Positions 8,886 to 18,591 of a stretch of 64,000 bases of DNA are shown here, piece by piece. The position numbers were made by a program, and so were the translations under genes. The stretch comes from an uncultured Bacteroidales bacterium (GTDB taxonomy: Bacteria > Bacteroidota > Bacteroidia > Bacteroidales > P3): positions 62,001-126,000 of the forward strand of contig CAMVMX010000006.1 in the NCBI GenBank assembly GCA_947168665.1, in the 5' to 3' direction. How positions within the stretch are numbered: the first letter of the stretch is position 1; the number at the start of each line of letters is the position of its first letter. The notes below the pieces were generated by a model, which searched no databases, was not told where the DNA came from, and saw nothing but the letters and a program-made list of their open reading frames with translations.

Positions 8886-9770
8886 CTATTGGTGTGTCTC
8901 ACCGGCGGGATAGCCCAGGTTTGAGAGGCAAACATGGAGGCTGTCCGTCCAGTAGGGGATGGTGAGACCGAAGGTTGATTTGAATTTTGATTTGTCCAAA
9001 ACGGAGTAGCTGGGCCGCACGACAGGGCTTGGGAATTCGTCGCTGTGGCAGGGCTGGATGTCGCAACCGGTTTGCCCGGACTGGCGGGCTATCTCTTTGG
9101 AGAAGTCGAACCAGCTGCATACACCCTCATTGCTGAAGTGATAGATGCCTTCGTGTCCTTGGTCAAGTCCATTTTCGAGAATGGTGCAGATGGCTTGTGC
9201 CAAGTCGCCGGCATAGGTGGGTGTGCCCACTTGGTCAAACACCACTTTGAGGGTGGGTTTGGTGGCGGTGAGGGTGAGCATGGTTTTGCAGAAGTTTTTC
9301 CCGGTTTCGCTGTAGAGCCAGGCTGTCCGAATGATGATGTGGCGGCAGTTGGAGCGTAGTATGGCGTGCTCGCCGGCCAGTTTGGTGCGTCCGTAGGCGC
9401 CTGTGGGGTTGGTGGGTTCGTCCTCGTTGCAGGGGGTGTTGTAGTGGTTGCCTCCAAAAACGTAGTCGGTGGAGATGTGAATCAGTAATCCGTTGGATTC
9501 GGCCATGGCTTGGGCCAGATAGCTGACGGCGATGTGGTTGAGTTTGTCGGCCATGGCTTCTTCGCTTTCGGCTTTGTCGACGTTGACGTAGGCTGCGCAG
9601 TTGACGATGGTGTCAATCCGGTGGATGTGGACAAAGTTTTGGACGGCATCGGGGTTGGTGATGTCCAGCTCGTTGATGTCGGTATAGATGTAGCTGTGCC
9701 GCGATTGCGCACTGCAACGACGGATATGACTGCCCAATTGGCCATTGGCACCGGTGACGAGGATGTTCAT
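8886..9770 (-). CDS. rfbD: dTDP-4-dehydrorhamnose reductase
   Basis: The enzyme makes dTDP-L-rhamnose from dTDP-4-dehydrorhamnose with NAD(P)H, the last step of the rhamnose donor pathway. Of its 294 residues, the Rossmann motif TGANGQLGSH is at 6-15, HISTDYVFGG carries the catalytic Thr/Tyr region, and YGRTKLAGE supplies the catalytic Tyr and Lys. I chose ATG at 9770 (MNILVTG); a TTG two codons upstream is possible. It follows rfbC with a 6-base gap, in the order A-C-D. The second enzyme of the pathway (RfbB dehydratase) is not in this window. Confidence 0.93.
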   Translation of the reverse strand: MNILVTGANGQLGSHIRRCSAQSRHSYIYTDINELDITNPDAVQNFVHIHRIDTIVNCAAYVNVDKAESEEAMADKLNHIAVSYLAQAMAESNGLLIHISTDYVFGGNHYNTPCNEDEPTNPTGAYGRTKLAGEHAILRSNCRHIIIRTAWLYSETGKNFCKTMLTLTATKPTLKVVFDQVGTPTYAGDLAQAICTILENGLDQGHEGIYHFSNEGVCSWFDFSKEIARQSGQTGCDIQPCHSDEFPSPVVRPSYSVLDKSKFKSTFGLTIPYWTDSLHVCLSNLGYPAGETHQ

Positions 9771-9776
9771 ACGCAA

Positions 9777-10334
9777 TTATAGGTTGAAAGGTGTTTGAAA
9801 GTCAATAAATTTAGGATGGTGCTTGTCTTTTTCAGAGAGGAGGACTTTGTCTTTGGGAATGGCCCAGTCGATGTTGAGCGTGGGGTCGTCCCAAGCAATG
9901 GCGCCTTCGCTTTGGGGGGCATAGAAGTTGTCGCATTTGTATTGGAATACGGCTTCTGGACTGAGGACAGAGAATCCATGGGCTATGCCCTTGGGCATGA
10001 AGAATTGAAGGTGATTGTCGCCCGACAGTTCGATGGAAACGTATTGCCCGTAGGTGGGGGAGTTCTTCCGAATGTCAACGGCCACATCGAGTACTGTGCC
10101 TTTTACGACCCGCACTAATTTGCTTTGGGCGAATGGGGGACACTGGAAGTGGAGTCCGCGCAGCACGCCATAGTGCGACATGGATTCGTTGTCTTGGACA
10201 AAGGTGATGTCGTATCCAGTCTTTTGGCAGAATTCGCGCGAGTTGAAACTTTCGAAGAAGTAGCCACGGGCGTCGCCGAAAACTTTCGGCTCAATGACCA
10301 GCACTCCTTCGATTTTGGTCTTGATTATTTCCAT
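9777..10334 (-). CDS. rfbC: dTDP-4-dehydrorhamnose 3,5-epimerase
   Basis: This cupin enzyme epimerises dTDP-4-keto-6-deoxyglucose at C3 and C5. The protein has 185 residues starting MEIIKTKIEGV. The family markers FGDARGYFFESF, GVLRGLHFQ (catalytic His) and FFMPKGIAHGF are all present. The ATG at 10334 lies 2 bases after the rfbA stop codon, so the two are translationally linked. An upstream in-frame extension exists but lies inside rfbA and is not credible. Confidence 0.93.
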   Translation of the reverse strand: MEIIKTKIEGVLVIEPKVFGDARGYFFESFNSREFCQKTGYDITFVQDNESMSHYGVLRGLHFQCPPFAQSKLVRVVKGTVLDVAVDIRKNSPTYGQYVSIELSGDNHLQFFMPKGIAHGFSVLSPEAVFQYKCDNFYAPQSEGAIAWDDPTLNIDWAIPKDKVLLSEKDKHHPKFIDFQTPFNL

Positions 10335-10336
10335 TG

Positions 10337-11212
10337 TCAGTCTTTGATGAGATTGATGAGGTATTGTCCATATTGGTTTTTCAGCATGGGCTGGGCTATG
10401 CGCCGGAGGTCGTCGGCCGAGATCCACCCTTTTTCGAAGGCAATACTTTCAAGGCATGCCACTTTGAGCCCTTGACGTTTTTCGATTACCTCGATGAAGG
10501 TAGAGGCTTCGGCAAGGGAGTCGTGGGTGCCCGTGTCGAGCCATGCAAACCCACGCCCGAGCAGTTGGACTTTCAGTTCGCCATCTTGGAGGAACTGCTG
10601 GTTGACGGAGGTTATTTCTAATTCGCCACGGGCGGAAGGCTTGATATTCTTCGCGACAGAGACCACCTTGTTGGGATAGAAATAGAGTCCGACTACAGCA
10701 TAGTTTGATTTGGGATTCTGGGGTTTCTCTTCGATGGAGAGGACGTTGCCGTCGTTGTCGAATTCGGCTACGCCATAACGCTCCGGGTCTGCCACCCAGT
10801 AACCAAATACGGTGGCTTTGTGGTCTTGTTCGGCCGCCGTTACGGCGTCACGAAGCAGTTTGCCAAAGCCGTTCCCTTGGAAGATGTTGTCGCCAAGTAC
10901 CAGGCAGACAGAATCATCGCCAATGAATTCCTCGCCGATAAGAAATGCCTGGGCGAGCCCGTCGGGCGAGGGTTGCTCAGCATAGGTGAAGTGGACACCA
11001 TAGTCTGAACCATCGCCTAAAAGGCGTTGAAAGCCGGGTAAATCGTAGGGAGTGGAGATGATGAGAATATCTCTGATGCCGGCAAGCATAAGAGCCGAGA
11101 TGGGGTAGTAGACCATCGGCTTGTCGTAAATAGGGAGAAGCTGTTTGCTAACACCCTTTGTAATGGGATACAGGCGGGTACCAGACCCGCCTGCTAAAAC
11201 TATACCCTTCAT
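10337..11212 (-). CDS. rfbA: Glucose-1-phosphate thymidylyltransferase
   Basis: This enzyme activates glucose-1-phosphate with dTTP to dTDP-glucose, the first rhamnose-donor step. It has 291 residues, the usual length. The nucleotide-binding signature [11 protein letters not shown] lies at residues 8-18, followed by [16 protein letters not shown] and the metal-site region [10 protein letters not shown]. It lies 35 bases downstream of the Wzc-like gene and begins the rfbACD block. Confidence 0.95.
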   Translation of the reverse strand: MKGIVLAGGSGTRLYPITKGVSKQLLPIYDKPMVYYPISALMLAGIRDILIISTPYDLPGFQRLLGDGSDYGVHFTYAEQPSPDGLAQAFLIGEEFIGDDSVCLVLGDNIFQGNGFGKLLRDAVTAAEQDHKATVFGYWVADPERYGVAEFDNDGNVLSIEEKPQNPKSNYAVVGLYFYPNKVVSVAKNIKPSARGELEITSVNQQFLQDGELKVQLLGRGFAWLDTGTHDSLAEASTFIEVIEKRQGLKVACLESIAFEKGWISADDLRRIAQPMLKNQYGQYLINLIKD

Positions 11213-11247
11213 ATAATCTCTTTTTGGTTTTGAGACATCAAATAATG

Positions 11248-13725
11248 TTATGACTCTTTCTTCTTTTTCTTGTCGCTGTCACCATCGCCATAGCCGTAAC
11301 CGTAGCCATAACCGTAGCCATAACCGTAGCCGTAGCCATAACCATAGCCGTAGCCATAACCGTAGCCGTAGCCATAGCCATAGCCGCCGTAGCGGTGCTT
11401 GATAACAGGAACGTCGGTCATGATGATGGCCATGTTCTTGAACTTGTTTTTGTCATTCAGCTCTTGGATGAACGGGAAGGAACTCTTGTTCAAATAGCCA
11501 ACACGCATGATGTATGTTGTGAGGTCGGCGCAGTGGTTGATGATGGATGCGTCGGCTACGATTTGAGCAGGAGTGGAGTCAAGAATGATGTAGTCGTACT
11601 GCTCACGCAAATAGTCGACCAGTTTATCCATTTTGTCGCCCAGCAGCAATTGGGTGGCATTGGGCGGAGTTTTTTCACAAACCACATAGTCGAGGAACGG
11701 TGATGTTTCGCTGTGCATAATAATTTTGGAGAGGTCTTCTTCCTTACCCAACATATAGTGTATGAGACCTATCCTGTTGTGGCGGTCAATGGTTTTGGAC
11801 AGAGAGCGTTTGCGCAAGTCGCAGTCGACCAGAATGGTCTTCTTTCCAAGATAGGCCAAAGACAGGGCGAGGTTGAGAGCCACGAATGACTTACCTTCGC
11901 CAGGGACAGTGGAAACGGTCTGGATGACTTTCTGGTTGTCCTTCAAGAAGAACGGGATGTTGGAGTGCAGTATTCGGAAAGCCTCCGTCACGACATCTGT
12001 TCCGTTGGCGGTCACAATGATTTCATCGTTGGCACGGCCTTCAGGTTTCTGAGGTATTTCGCCCAAGATGGGAATGCTTATGGCTTTCTCAATATCGAAC
12101 TTGGTACGCAGTTTGACATTGAAGAAGTTGATGCAGAACATGACCAGTGCAGGGATCGCCACGCCACAAATAAGACCTACAAGGATATGCATAGACAGGT
12201 GGGGGCCCAAATTGGAACGCACAGCAGGTTCCACCACTTTGGCATTGGCCACGGTGATGGCCAGGTTCATGGCGTTCTCTTCGCGTTTGCTCAACAGGTA
12301 AAGGAACAACTCTTCCTTGATTTTTTGTTGGCGTTGAACTTCTTCCACGGCCTTTGATTGTGTGGGCAGGGCAGAAATCTGGCCCTGGGTACGGGAGAGT
12401 TGGGATTTGGCGCTCCGCAAACGGTAGTTGACGGTATTAATCAAGTTGTCTATGGCGGTAAGGATGGCGCTGCGGTTTGCCTCCATCTGTTGGACCAAGG
12501 CGCGTGCCCCGGGGTTGTTCGGGCCGGCGGACTTCAGCATCTTCTGGTATTGGAGCAGCAGGGAGTTGTACTGGCTTATTAAGCTCTGCACTCCGGCATC
12601 GGAAATGCCTACGTTGCCAGGGAGAAGCTCTTCTTTGTTTGCAGGATCGATCAAGTAGTTCCGGATGTCGTTAATCATCGTTAACTCGGCCTCTAATCCG
12701 ATTACTTCGTCGGAGTAGCGGGTGCCTGTCTGGAGCAGTGAGCCAGATGCGGTGTTCAGTTCGGGAAGGCCAGAACTCCGTTTCACCTGGGCTACTTTTG
12801 AGTCGACATCTTCCAGCTCGCCAGAAATCAAGGCGATGCGCTCGGAAACAAATTGCTCCGTTTTCTGGGCAATCAGATTCTTGTCGTTGATGCCGTCTTC
12901 GTTGTATGCCTCGACCAAAGCGTTGATGGTCTCTTTGGCACGTTGCTCATGGTTGTCCGAATAGGTGATGACAAGAACGTCAGCATTTTTGTCCAAACGG
13001 CCAACCGACATGCGGCGAACCAACTGGTAGGCCTTAGCCATCACTGGGCATTCAGACAGAATGTAAGTGGTGCCCATGTCTCTGTTGGTAAAGTATGAAG
13101 TCTTATCAACGGTGAATGAGATGTAATTGTTGAGCGACACAGGGTCGGTGTAATAGGCGGTTCCCTTGCTTTTATTGGTTCCACCACTCACAGTTGTCAC
13201 CTCATACTCATAGCGGCTCTTGTCGATGGGTGTCACTTTGACACTGATATTGATATCGGAGAACTCAGTGTTGCGGGTGAAAACTTTCATTTCGAGGGGA
13301 CGGTCGTTGTAGTAGGAAACCTTCGTGAAAAGGCTTTTCCGGTCACACATCTGGTTGAGCTTCAGTTTTGTGACTACGTTTTTGGCCAATGGAGAAGATT
13401 TCAGCAAGTAAATCTCGTTCTCTAAGGAATGGATTTCAAAGTCATCGCCAACAGTACTGAGGATAGCATCCATGTTTCGCATGGAGTAGTTGCGGTTGTT
13501 TTGGTCTTGGCGCACCATGATTGTGGAGCGGCATTCGAAATCCTTCGGTTTGGTTTTGAAGATAAGCCCTGCCACCAGAAGGCAGATGAAAATGGACAAT
13601 GCAAACCAGTACCAGTTGTTGATAACTATGAATACAAGGTCTCGCAATGAGATTGTACTCTCCGACTCCTGGTTGTTGTTGGGTCGAGGATTCGTTGCAT
13701 TTTGTATTTGTTGCAGATTTTCCAT
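11248..13725 (-). CDS. Wzc-like polysaccharide co-polymerase and tyrosine autokinase with Gly-Tyr tail
   Basis: This 825-residue inner-membrane protein controls polysaccharide polymerisation and export. A Wzz domain starts with a membrane helix at about residues 33-52, and a large coiled-coil periplasmic part runs to a second helix at about 510-530. The cytoplasmic BY-kinase domain has Walker A (VPGEGKSF), Walker A' ([10 protein letters not shown]) and a Walker B-like strand ([10 protein letters not shown]). BY-kinases end in a tyrosine cluster that is autophosphorylated. Here the cluster is an unusually regular run of sixteen Gly-Tyr pairs followed by [13 protein letters not shown]. The partner export lipoprotein is the preceding gene. 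The encoding DNA is a hexanucleotide repeat that could change length. Confidence 0.93.
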   Translation of the reverse strand: MENLQQIQNATNPRPNNNQESESTISLRDLVFIVINNWYWFALSIFICLLVAGLIFKTKPKDFECRSTIMVRQDQNNRNYSMRNMDAILSTVGDDFEIHSLENEIYLLKSSPLAKNVVTKLKLNQMCDRKSLFTKVSYYNDRPLEMKVFTRNTEFSDINISVKVTPIDKSRYEYEVTTVSGGTNKSKGTAYYTDPVSLNNYISFTVDKTSYFTNRDMGTTYILSECPVMAKAYQLVRRMSVGRLDKNADVLVITYSDNHEQRAKETINALVEAYNEDGINDKNLIAQKTEQFVSERIALISGELEDVDSKVAQVKRSSGLPELNTASGSLLQTGTRYSDEVIGLEAELTMINDIRNYLIDPANKEELLPGNVGISDAGVQSLISQYNSLLLQYQKMLKSAGPNNPGARALVQQMEANRSAILTAIDNLINTVNYRLRSAKSQLSRTQGQISALPTQSKAVEEVQRQQKIKEELFLYLLSKREENAMNLAITVANAKVVEPAVRSNLGPHLSMHILVGLICGVAIPALVMFCINFFNVKLRTKFDIEKAISIPILGEIPQKPEGRANDEIIVTANGTDVVTEAFRILHSNIPFFLKDNQKVIQTVSTVPGEGKSFVALNLALSLAYLGKKTILVDCDLRKRSLSKTIDRHNRIGLIHYMLGKEEDLSKIIMHSETSPFLDYVVCEKTPPNATQLLLGDKMDKLVDYLREQYDYIILDSTPAQIVADASIINHCADLTTYIMRVGYLNKSSFPFIQELNDKNKFKNMAIIMTDVPVIKHRYGGYGYGYGYGYGYGYGYGYGYGYGYGYGYGYGYGDGDSDKKKKKES
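11287..11384 (-). repeat. Hexanucleotide repeat encoding (Gly-Tyr)16
   Basis: Sixteen six-base units of the form (G/A)CC(G/A)TA on the plus strand encode alternating Gly (GGC/GGT) and Tyr (TAC/TAT). Synonymous third-base differences interrupt the repeat. Because the unit is six bases, slippage would add or remove whole Gly-Tyr pairs without breaking the frame. Confidence 0.9.
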
Positions 13726-13774
13726 AATCGCATTAATTTGAATAAGTCATTGTGTTTAGGGGCAAGGGTATCGG

Positions 13775-14596
13775 TTAGTCGTTATTCATGTAGCGCTTAG
13801 ACAGTAAGTAGTAATAGAACATGGACGAGAGTACTGAGACGATGGATACGGCACTCGAAATATAAGTCATAATCATAGGATCTCTGTCAGCGTTCCTCTT
13901 CTTGCGCATGTTGGGTTCCACATAAATCACATCGTTCTGGTGGAGATAGTAGTAGGGGGAGTCGAAGACCGTCTTCGAAGACAAATCAATCTCGCCGATG
14001 GTGCGGAGGCCGTTTTCCTCGCGGATGACGGTGACATTGTGTCGCTGGCCATAAATGGTCAGGTCGCCAACCATGCTGAGGGCTTCAAAGATGGTCAGGC
14101 GCTCTCCCGATACCATTAACTGGCCAGGGCGTACCACATCGCCCAGCACGCTAACTTTGAAGTTCATCAGTTTGACGGTGACTACGGGGTCGATGATATG
14201 GCCTTCACTAATAAGCTTGCTCTCAATCAGAGATGCCAGTTCATTGTGGGTTAGGCCAACGACATGGAGCTTTCCAAGCACTGGGAAGATAATGTCCCCG
14301 TCATGGTTGACCAAATAGCCAGACACAACAGAACTCCCGGGGTTCATGACGACACCGTTATGAGTGGCAATCTTGTTGGTCTCTTGATTGAAGAGGATAG
14401 TAGATTCCGGGGTCTCGCTTTCCACATAGATGCCCAGAAGGTCATTAGCTTGGATTCCGCCAGAGAACTGCCCTTTCAAGGCAAAAGCAGAGTCTCTTTT
14501 TGCATCATGAATGTATGCTATCTCTGCCGATGGCCCGCAGGAGACTGCCAACAAAGAGAACAGCATCGCACCCGACAACAATTTTAGTATTTTCAT
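13775..14596 (-). CDS. Wza-like polysaccharide export outer-membrane lipoprotein
   Basis: The protein has 273 residues from ATG 14596 (an alternative ATG lies four codons upstream). A lipoprotein signal ends at LLAVSC with Cys20. The middle carries a polysaccharide biosynthesis/export domain (GDIIFPVLGKLHVVGLT) and an SLBB domain (KVSVLGDVVRPGQL). The C-terminal helix (about residues 240-265) would cross the outer membrane. It forms the export channel with the Wzc-like kinase 49 bases downstream. It is the first gene after the promoter at 14688-14695. Confidence 0.92.
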   Translation of the reverse strand: MKILKLLSGAMLFSLLAVSCGPSAEIAYIHDAKRDSAFALKGQFSGGIQANDLLGIYVESETPESTILFNQETNKIATHNGVVMNPGSSVVSGYLVNHDGDIIFPVLGKLHVVGLTHNELASLIESKLISEGHIIDPVVTVKLMNFKVSVLGDVVRPGQLMVSGERLTIFEALSMVGDLTIYGQRHNVTVIREENGLRTIGEIDLSSKTVFDSPYYYLHQNDVIYVEPNMRKKRNADRDPMIMTYISSAVSIVSVLSSMFYYYLLSKRYMNND

Positions 14597-14687
14597 ATCT
14601 TTATACATTATACATTATTATTTCATTTTTTTCAATATCAACACATTGGGGAAGCGTTTCTGCCAAACGCATTCCTCGGTAATTTTG

Positions 14688-14695
14688 CAAAGATA
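14688..14695 (-). promoter_or_regulatory. -7 element of the surface polysaccharide/T9SS operon
   Basis: TATCTTTG on the minus strand, a perfect Bacteroidota -7 element, about 90 bases upstream of the export lipoprotein start. I found no good -33 TTTG at the usual spacing. No other convincing promoter occurs down to 1692, so this may drive the whole nine-gene run. The rest of 14597-14950 holds only this element and the divergent plus-strand promoter. Confidence 0.7.
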
Positions 14696-14922
14696 CATTT
14701 TTTTTCGCATCCAGTCATTTTTTTTCTAAAAAAACTGTTTTTCCAGCCGAAAACCACTTGGGTATGCTCCTTTCCGAAAAGCGCAAACGGGCAGAAATCT
14801 TGTCACTCCCGCCAATCTGCAGTAGAAAGACTCGGATTATAGAAAGCAGTGATACACCATCCGTTAGTGCAGCGCAGGGCACCAGTGCCGCCCTTTTTTC
14901 TGACCAATCCAAGAAAAAAGCG

Positions 14923-14930
14923 TATCTTTG
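14923..14930 (+). promoter_or_regulatory. -7 element for the nucleotidyltransferase gene
   Basis: TATCTTTG on the plus strand, 20 bases before the ATG at 14951. It is divergent from the promoter of the surface operon. Confidence 0.7.
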
Positions 14931-14950
14931 CAATCAAAACGAACTCTTAA

Positions 14951-15682
14951 ATGCAAGCATTCATTCCTGCTGCAGGATTGGGTACCCGTCTGTACCCTCT
15001 TACCGAACACCGCCCCAAGGCACTTGTCGAGGTTGACGGAGTACCGTTGTTGAAGATTGCCATCGACCGACTCTCCCGCATGGGGATTGGTCGTATAGTA
15101 GTAAATGTGCACCACTTTGCCGATAAGGTTTGCGATTATCTTTCCTCCCATCGGTGGGATGCCGAAGTACTCGTCTCTGACGAGTCCAATATGCTTCTCG
15201 ACACTGGTGGCGGACTTAAGAAGGCCTCATCCCTTTTCAACGACGCGGACCCCATTCTGCTTCACAATGTCGATGTCTTGTCTAATATCAATCTTATGGC
15301 CATGGCCGCGGCTCACAGTTCCAACAACGACCTTGTCACCCTTGCAGTTTCCGATAGGCAAACTTCGCGCTATCTCTTATTTGACAAGGAGAATCAGCTC
15401 AAGGGTTGGGAGAATCGGAAGTCTGGGGAAACCCTGTGGGTCAATACTCCAATATCTTCTGTGCGGCCCTTAGCCTTCAGCGGGATCGCCATCCTCGACC
15501 CTCAGGCACTCCAACTCCTTCCCCCATGCGATAAGCCTTATTCGATAATACCCTGTTACCTCAATATGGCTAAAAGCCATAGAATAAGTTGTTTCCTGCA
15601 TCCGCAAGCAGAGTGGATGGATGTTGGAACCCCTCAACGTTTATCCCAAGCCCAATCATGGTATCATTCCTTGCAGAGATAG
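14951..15682 (+). CDS. Sugar-1-phosphate nucleotidyltransferase (MurU-like)
   Basis: This 243-residue GT-A-fold enzyme has the nucleotidyltransferase signature AAGLGTRLYPLTEHRPKAL at residues 7-25, a metal-site LLHNVDV around residue 100 and a C-terminal WMDVGTPQRL typical of the single-domain group. It would join a sugar phosphate to a nucleoside triphosphate. MurU-type N-acetylmuramate-1-phosphate uridylyltransferase is the closest named relative I can suggest. It overlaps the following nuclease gene by 25 bases. Confidence 0.8.
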   Translation: MQAFIPAAGLGTRLYPLTEHRPKALVEVDGVPLLKIAIDRLSRMGIGRIVVNVHHFADKVCDYLSSHRWDAEVLVSDESNMLLDTGGGLKKASSLFNDADPILLHNVDVLSNINLMAMAAAHSSNNDLVTLAVSDRQTSRYLLFDKENQLKGWENRKSGETLWVNTPISSVRPLAFSGIAILDPQALQLLPPCDKPYSIIPCYLNMAKSHRISCFLHPQAEWMDVGTPQRLSQAQSWYHSLQR

Positions 15683-18462
15683 CCCGTCGTCTTCGGGCAG
15701 AACACCCCGACGACCTTGACCGAGTGACAGTTGTTTTCAACAACCGCCGGTCTGGGTTGTTTCTCCGTCAGCAATTCCTGGCTGAAGCAGCCTCTCCGCT
15801 GTTCCTCCCGCAGACCCTTGGCATGGACACGCTCATCAACCAGTGGGCAGGTCTGGAAATAATCCCCAATGAGCTGCTTTTGTTCGAATTGTATGAAGTA
15901 TACCTTCAGTGCGAAGGTGCCGATGCAAAATATCGCTCTTTTGAGGAATTCATGCCGTTTGGCGATATGATGCTGACCGACTTTTCTGAGATTGATTTGT
16001 ATTGTGTAGATGCAAGCCAGCTTTTCTCCAACCTGCATGACATCAAGACTATCGGGGAATGGAATATCGAAACTGGCCACCTCACTCCATTTCAGGAGCG
16101 TTATCTCCAGTTCTACCGTTCGCTCTACCATCTCTACACCGGACTTCACAACCGGCTGCGGTCCCAGCGCAAAGCCTTTGCAGGCATGGCCTACCGTCAA
16201 GTGGCCGACGATATGGAGAGTATTGTGAACACCTTGGGTGAAGCATATTTCTATTTTGTGGGATTCAATGCCCTATCCACCAGCGAAGAACGGATTATTC
16301 ATCAGTGTGTTGCCAGTGGTGTTGGCACGCTCCTGACCGACGGCGATGCCTATTATTTTAATGACAACCAGCAGGAGGCAGGGCATTTCCTCCGCAAGCA
16401 TAGTCTGCTTTTCCCCGGAATCGGTGATTACACAGACCACTTCGCCGAGGGGCACAAAACAATCACCATTGTCAGTTGTCCTGAAAATGTGCTGCAGTGC
16501 AAATACACCGGTCACATCATCCAGCAACACTTTCCGGAATCGCCTGATTCCAAGCTCAGTGACACGGCCATCGTGCTGGCCGATGAATCCATGCTGCTGC
16601 CTGTTCTCAACAGTCTTCCGCCCGAAGTGAAGACGGCCAATGTCACTATGGGTTTCCCGATGACCAACACTGCCGTCCACTCGTTGATGTTGAAGCTGTT
16701 CTCCCTTCATTCACGTCGCCGGGGTAGTACGTTCCACCATCAAGATATTTTGGACATTCTTTCGGATGATATTCTTTCCAAAATACTTGGAACAAGTAAT
16801 TTGCATGCCAAGATGAACACCTTGCTCTACCAAGAGCATGTCATCTATTCCAATTTCGAAACGCTCTCTGCCTTATGCCGTCCGATAGACCTGGATTTAA
16901 GCCCGGTCGAGTTCATGTTCAGCAAAGATTCCCCCTCCCCTGACGATTTTCTTGGAATAGCAGCCCGCCTCATTCAGGAACTTTATGTCGATAACTATCT
17001 TGATACCAACATCAGGGAGAAGGAAGCCTTGGCCTGTTTATTCGAGATTGTCGACCATCTGCAAGACATTCAGAACCAATATCATTTTATCGAGTCCCTT
17101 GCCGTGATGCAAAAAATTTACACACGGCTGGCGCAGCGCCGCTCCGTAGCATTCTACGGAGAACCTCTCCAAGGGCTTCAAATTCTGGGTGTTCTCGAAA
17201 CGCGAAATATTGATTTCAAGCATCTTGTCATGCTCTCAGTCAATGAAGGCACACTCCCCTCTGCGCGTAGTTTCAATTCGCTGATACCATACAATTTAAA
17301 AGTCGCATTCGGGCTTCCCACCTTCCACGAGAAAGATGCCGTCTACGCCTACAATTTCTACCGGCTTTTGCAGCGGGCCGAGGACATCGTCATCCTCTAC
17401 AGCACCGAGTCGGACCTCATGGGCAAAGGCGAGCCCAGCCGTTTCATACAGCAGATCCGGCGCGAGCTTTCCCAAAAATATCCACACAACATCACCCTTG
17501 TCGAGGAGGTCCTCTCTGCTGATTCCCCACAATCTACTTTTTTGCGGCAGGACAGTGCCGAGAAGACCCCCGCGGCTCTTGCCCGCATCCGCGAAATTGT
17601 GACACGAGGCCTCTCCCCCTCAGCCCTCAACAAATACCGCTCCTGCCCCCTTAAGTTTTACTATGAGAACGTGCTGGGTATAGAAGAGCAGGACCGAGTG
17701 AACGAGGACTTGGAACAGAACGAGCTGGGCAGCTGTATCCATGCCGTGCTGGAAGACATCTTCTCCCGCGATGCTGACCGCCACGTCAAACCCGACACAC
17801 TCCGGCTCGCACTTGATGACATCGACAGCATTATCGAACAGGATCTCACCGAGCAATTCCATCATGGCCGAATCCCTTCAGGCCGCAATTTCTTCCTCAA
17901 ATCTGTTGCCAAAACCCAAATCGTCAATTTCCTTAAGTCCGAGTTAAAGTACCTCGACACAGTCGGCGGCATTGAGATCCTAGGCCTTGAGCAGCCCCTC
18001 AGCCATCAGCTGGATATTGTTGTCGGAGGTGTTCCCGTGCAGGTCGTTATAGCAGGCATCGCCGACCGCATCGACATCGCCAACGGCGTGGTCCGAGTTA
18101 TCGACTACAAGTCCGGCAAAGTGGAGAGCCGCGAACTCCAAGTCCCCGACCCGAGTCCCGACTGGGCCGCCGTCCCCGACAAGTGGTTTCAACTCATGAC
18201 CTACGAATGGCTCTTCCACTACAACCATACTGGCGGGCGTCCCCATATCTCTGGCATCATTCCCCTCCGCCACCTCAACTCACAACTCCTCACCGCCACT
18301 TGGGAGGGTTCGGATGTCATCACCTCCGCCCACCTCGAAACCTTCGAACTCATGCTGAAACAACTGGCATCCGACCTCCTCAACCCCGACCTCCCCTTCC
18401 TTGCCAACCCCGGCAACAAAATGTGTGCCTACTGTCCCTTCAGCGAAATCTGCAATCGATGA
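15658..18462 (+). CDS. AddB-like PD-(D/E)XK nuclease
   Basis: The protein has 934 residues from ATG 15658, inside the end of the preceding gene. The N-terminal two thirds look like an inactivated helicase-like region (NNRRSGLFLRQQF near the start, no Walker A). The C-terminal part is a RecB-family nuclease: YRSCPLKFYYENVLG near residue 660, IDYKSGKVESRE near 815, and CAYCPFSEIC near 922-932. These four cysteines match the iron-sulfur cluster of AddB. In AddAB it would process DNA double-strand ends. No AddA partner is in the window; the gene may be partnered elsewhere. Confidence 0.85.
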   Translation: MVSFLAEIARRLRAEHPDDLDRVTVVFNNRRSGLFLRQQFLAEAASPLFLPQTLGMDTLINQWAGLEIIPNELLLFELYEVYLQCEGADAKYRSFEEFMPFGDMMLTDFSEIDLYCVDASQLFSNLHDIKTIGEWNIETGHLTPFQERYLQFYRSLYHLYTGLHNRLRSQRKAFAGMAYRQVADDMESIVNTLGEAYFYFVGFNALSTSEERIIHQCVASGVGTLLTDGDAYYFNDNQQEAGHFLRKHSLLFPGIGDYTDHFAEGHKTITIVSCPENVLQCKYTGHIIQQHFPESPDSKLSDTAIVLADESMLLPVLNSLPPEVKTANVTMGFPMTNTAVHSLMLKLFSLHSRRRGSTFHHQDILDILSDDILSKILGTSNLHAKMNTLLYQEHVIYSNFETLSALCRPIDLDLSPVEFMFSKDSPSPDDFLGIAARLIQELYVDNYLDTNIREKEALACLFEIVDHLQDIQNQYHFIESLAVMQKIYTRLAQRRSVAFYGEPLQGLQILGVLETRNIDFKHLVMLSVNEGTLPSARSFNSLIPYNLKVAFGLPTFHEKDAVYAYNFYRLLQRAEDIVILYSTESDLMGKGEPSRFIQQIRRELSQKYPHNITLVEEVLSADSPQSTFLRQDSAEKTPAALARIREIVTRGLSPSALNKYRSCPLKFYYENVLGIEEQDRVNEDLEQNELGSCIHAVLEDIFSRDADRHVKPDTLRLALDDIDSIIEQDLTEQFHHGRIPSGRNFFLKSVAKTQIVNFLKSELKYLDTVGGIEILGLEQPLSHQLDIVVGGVPVQVVIAGIADRIDIANGVVRVIDYKSGKVESRELQVPDPSPDWAAVPDKWFQLMTYEWLFHYNHTGGRPHISGIIPLRHLNSQLLTATWEGSDVITSAHLETFELMLKQLASDLLNPDLPFLANPGNKMCAYCPFSEICNR

Positions 18463-18492
18463 AAAAATAATCGTCCAATCAAAAAATATTTG

Positions 18493-18500
18493 TATCTTTG
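18493..18500 (+). promoter_or_regulatory. -7 element for the TPR/OmpA-like lipoprotein gene
   Basis: TATCTTTG on the plus strand, followed by a leader of about 85 bases before the ATG at 18592. Confidence 0.65.
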
Positions 18501-18591
18501 CAGATTGATAAGCAAGATTCCTCTCAGGCTCTGGCAGTGCCTAAAGGAATGTTGCACATGTTGTTACGAAATAAATATATAGTATATACAA

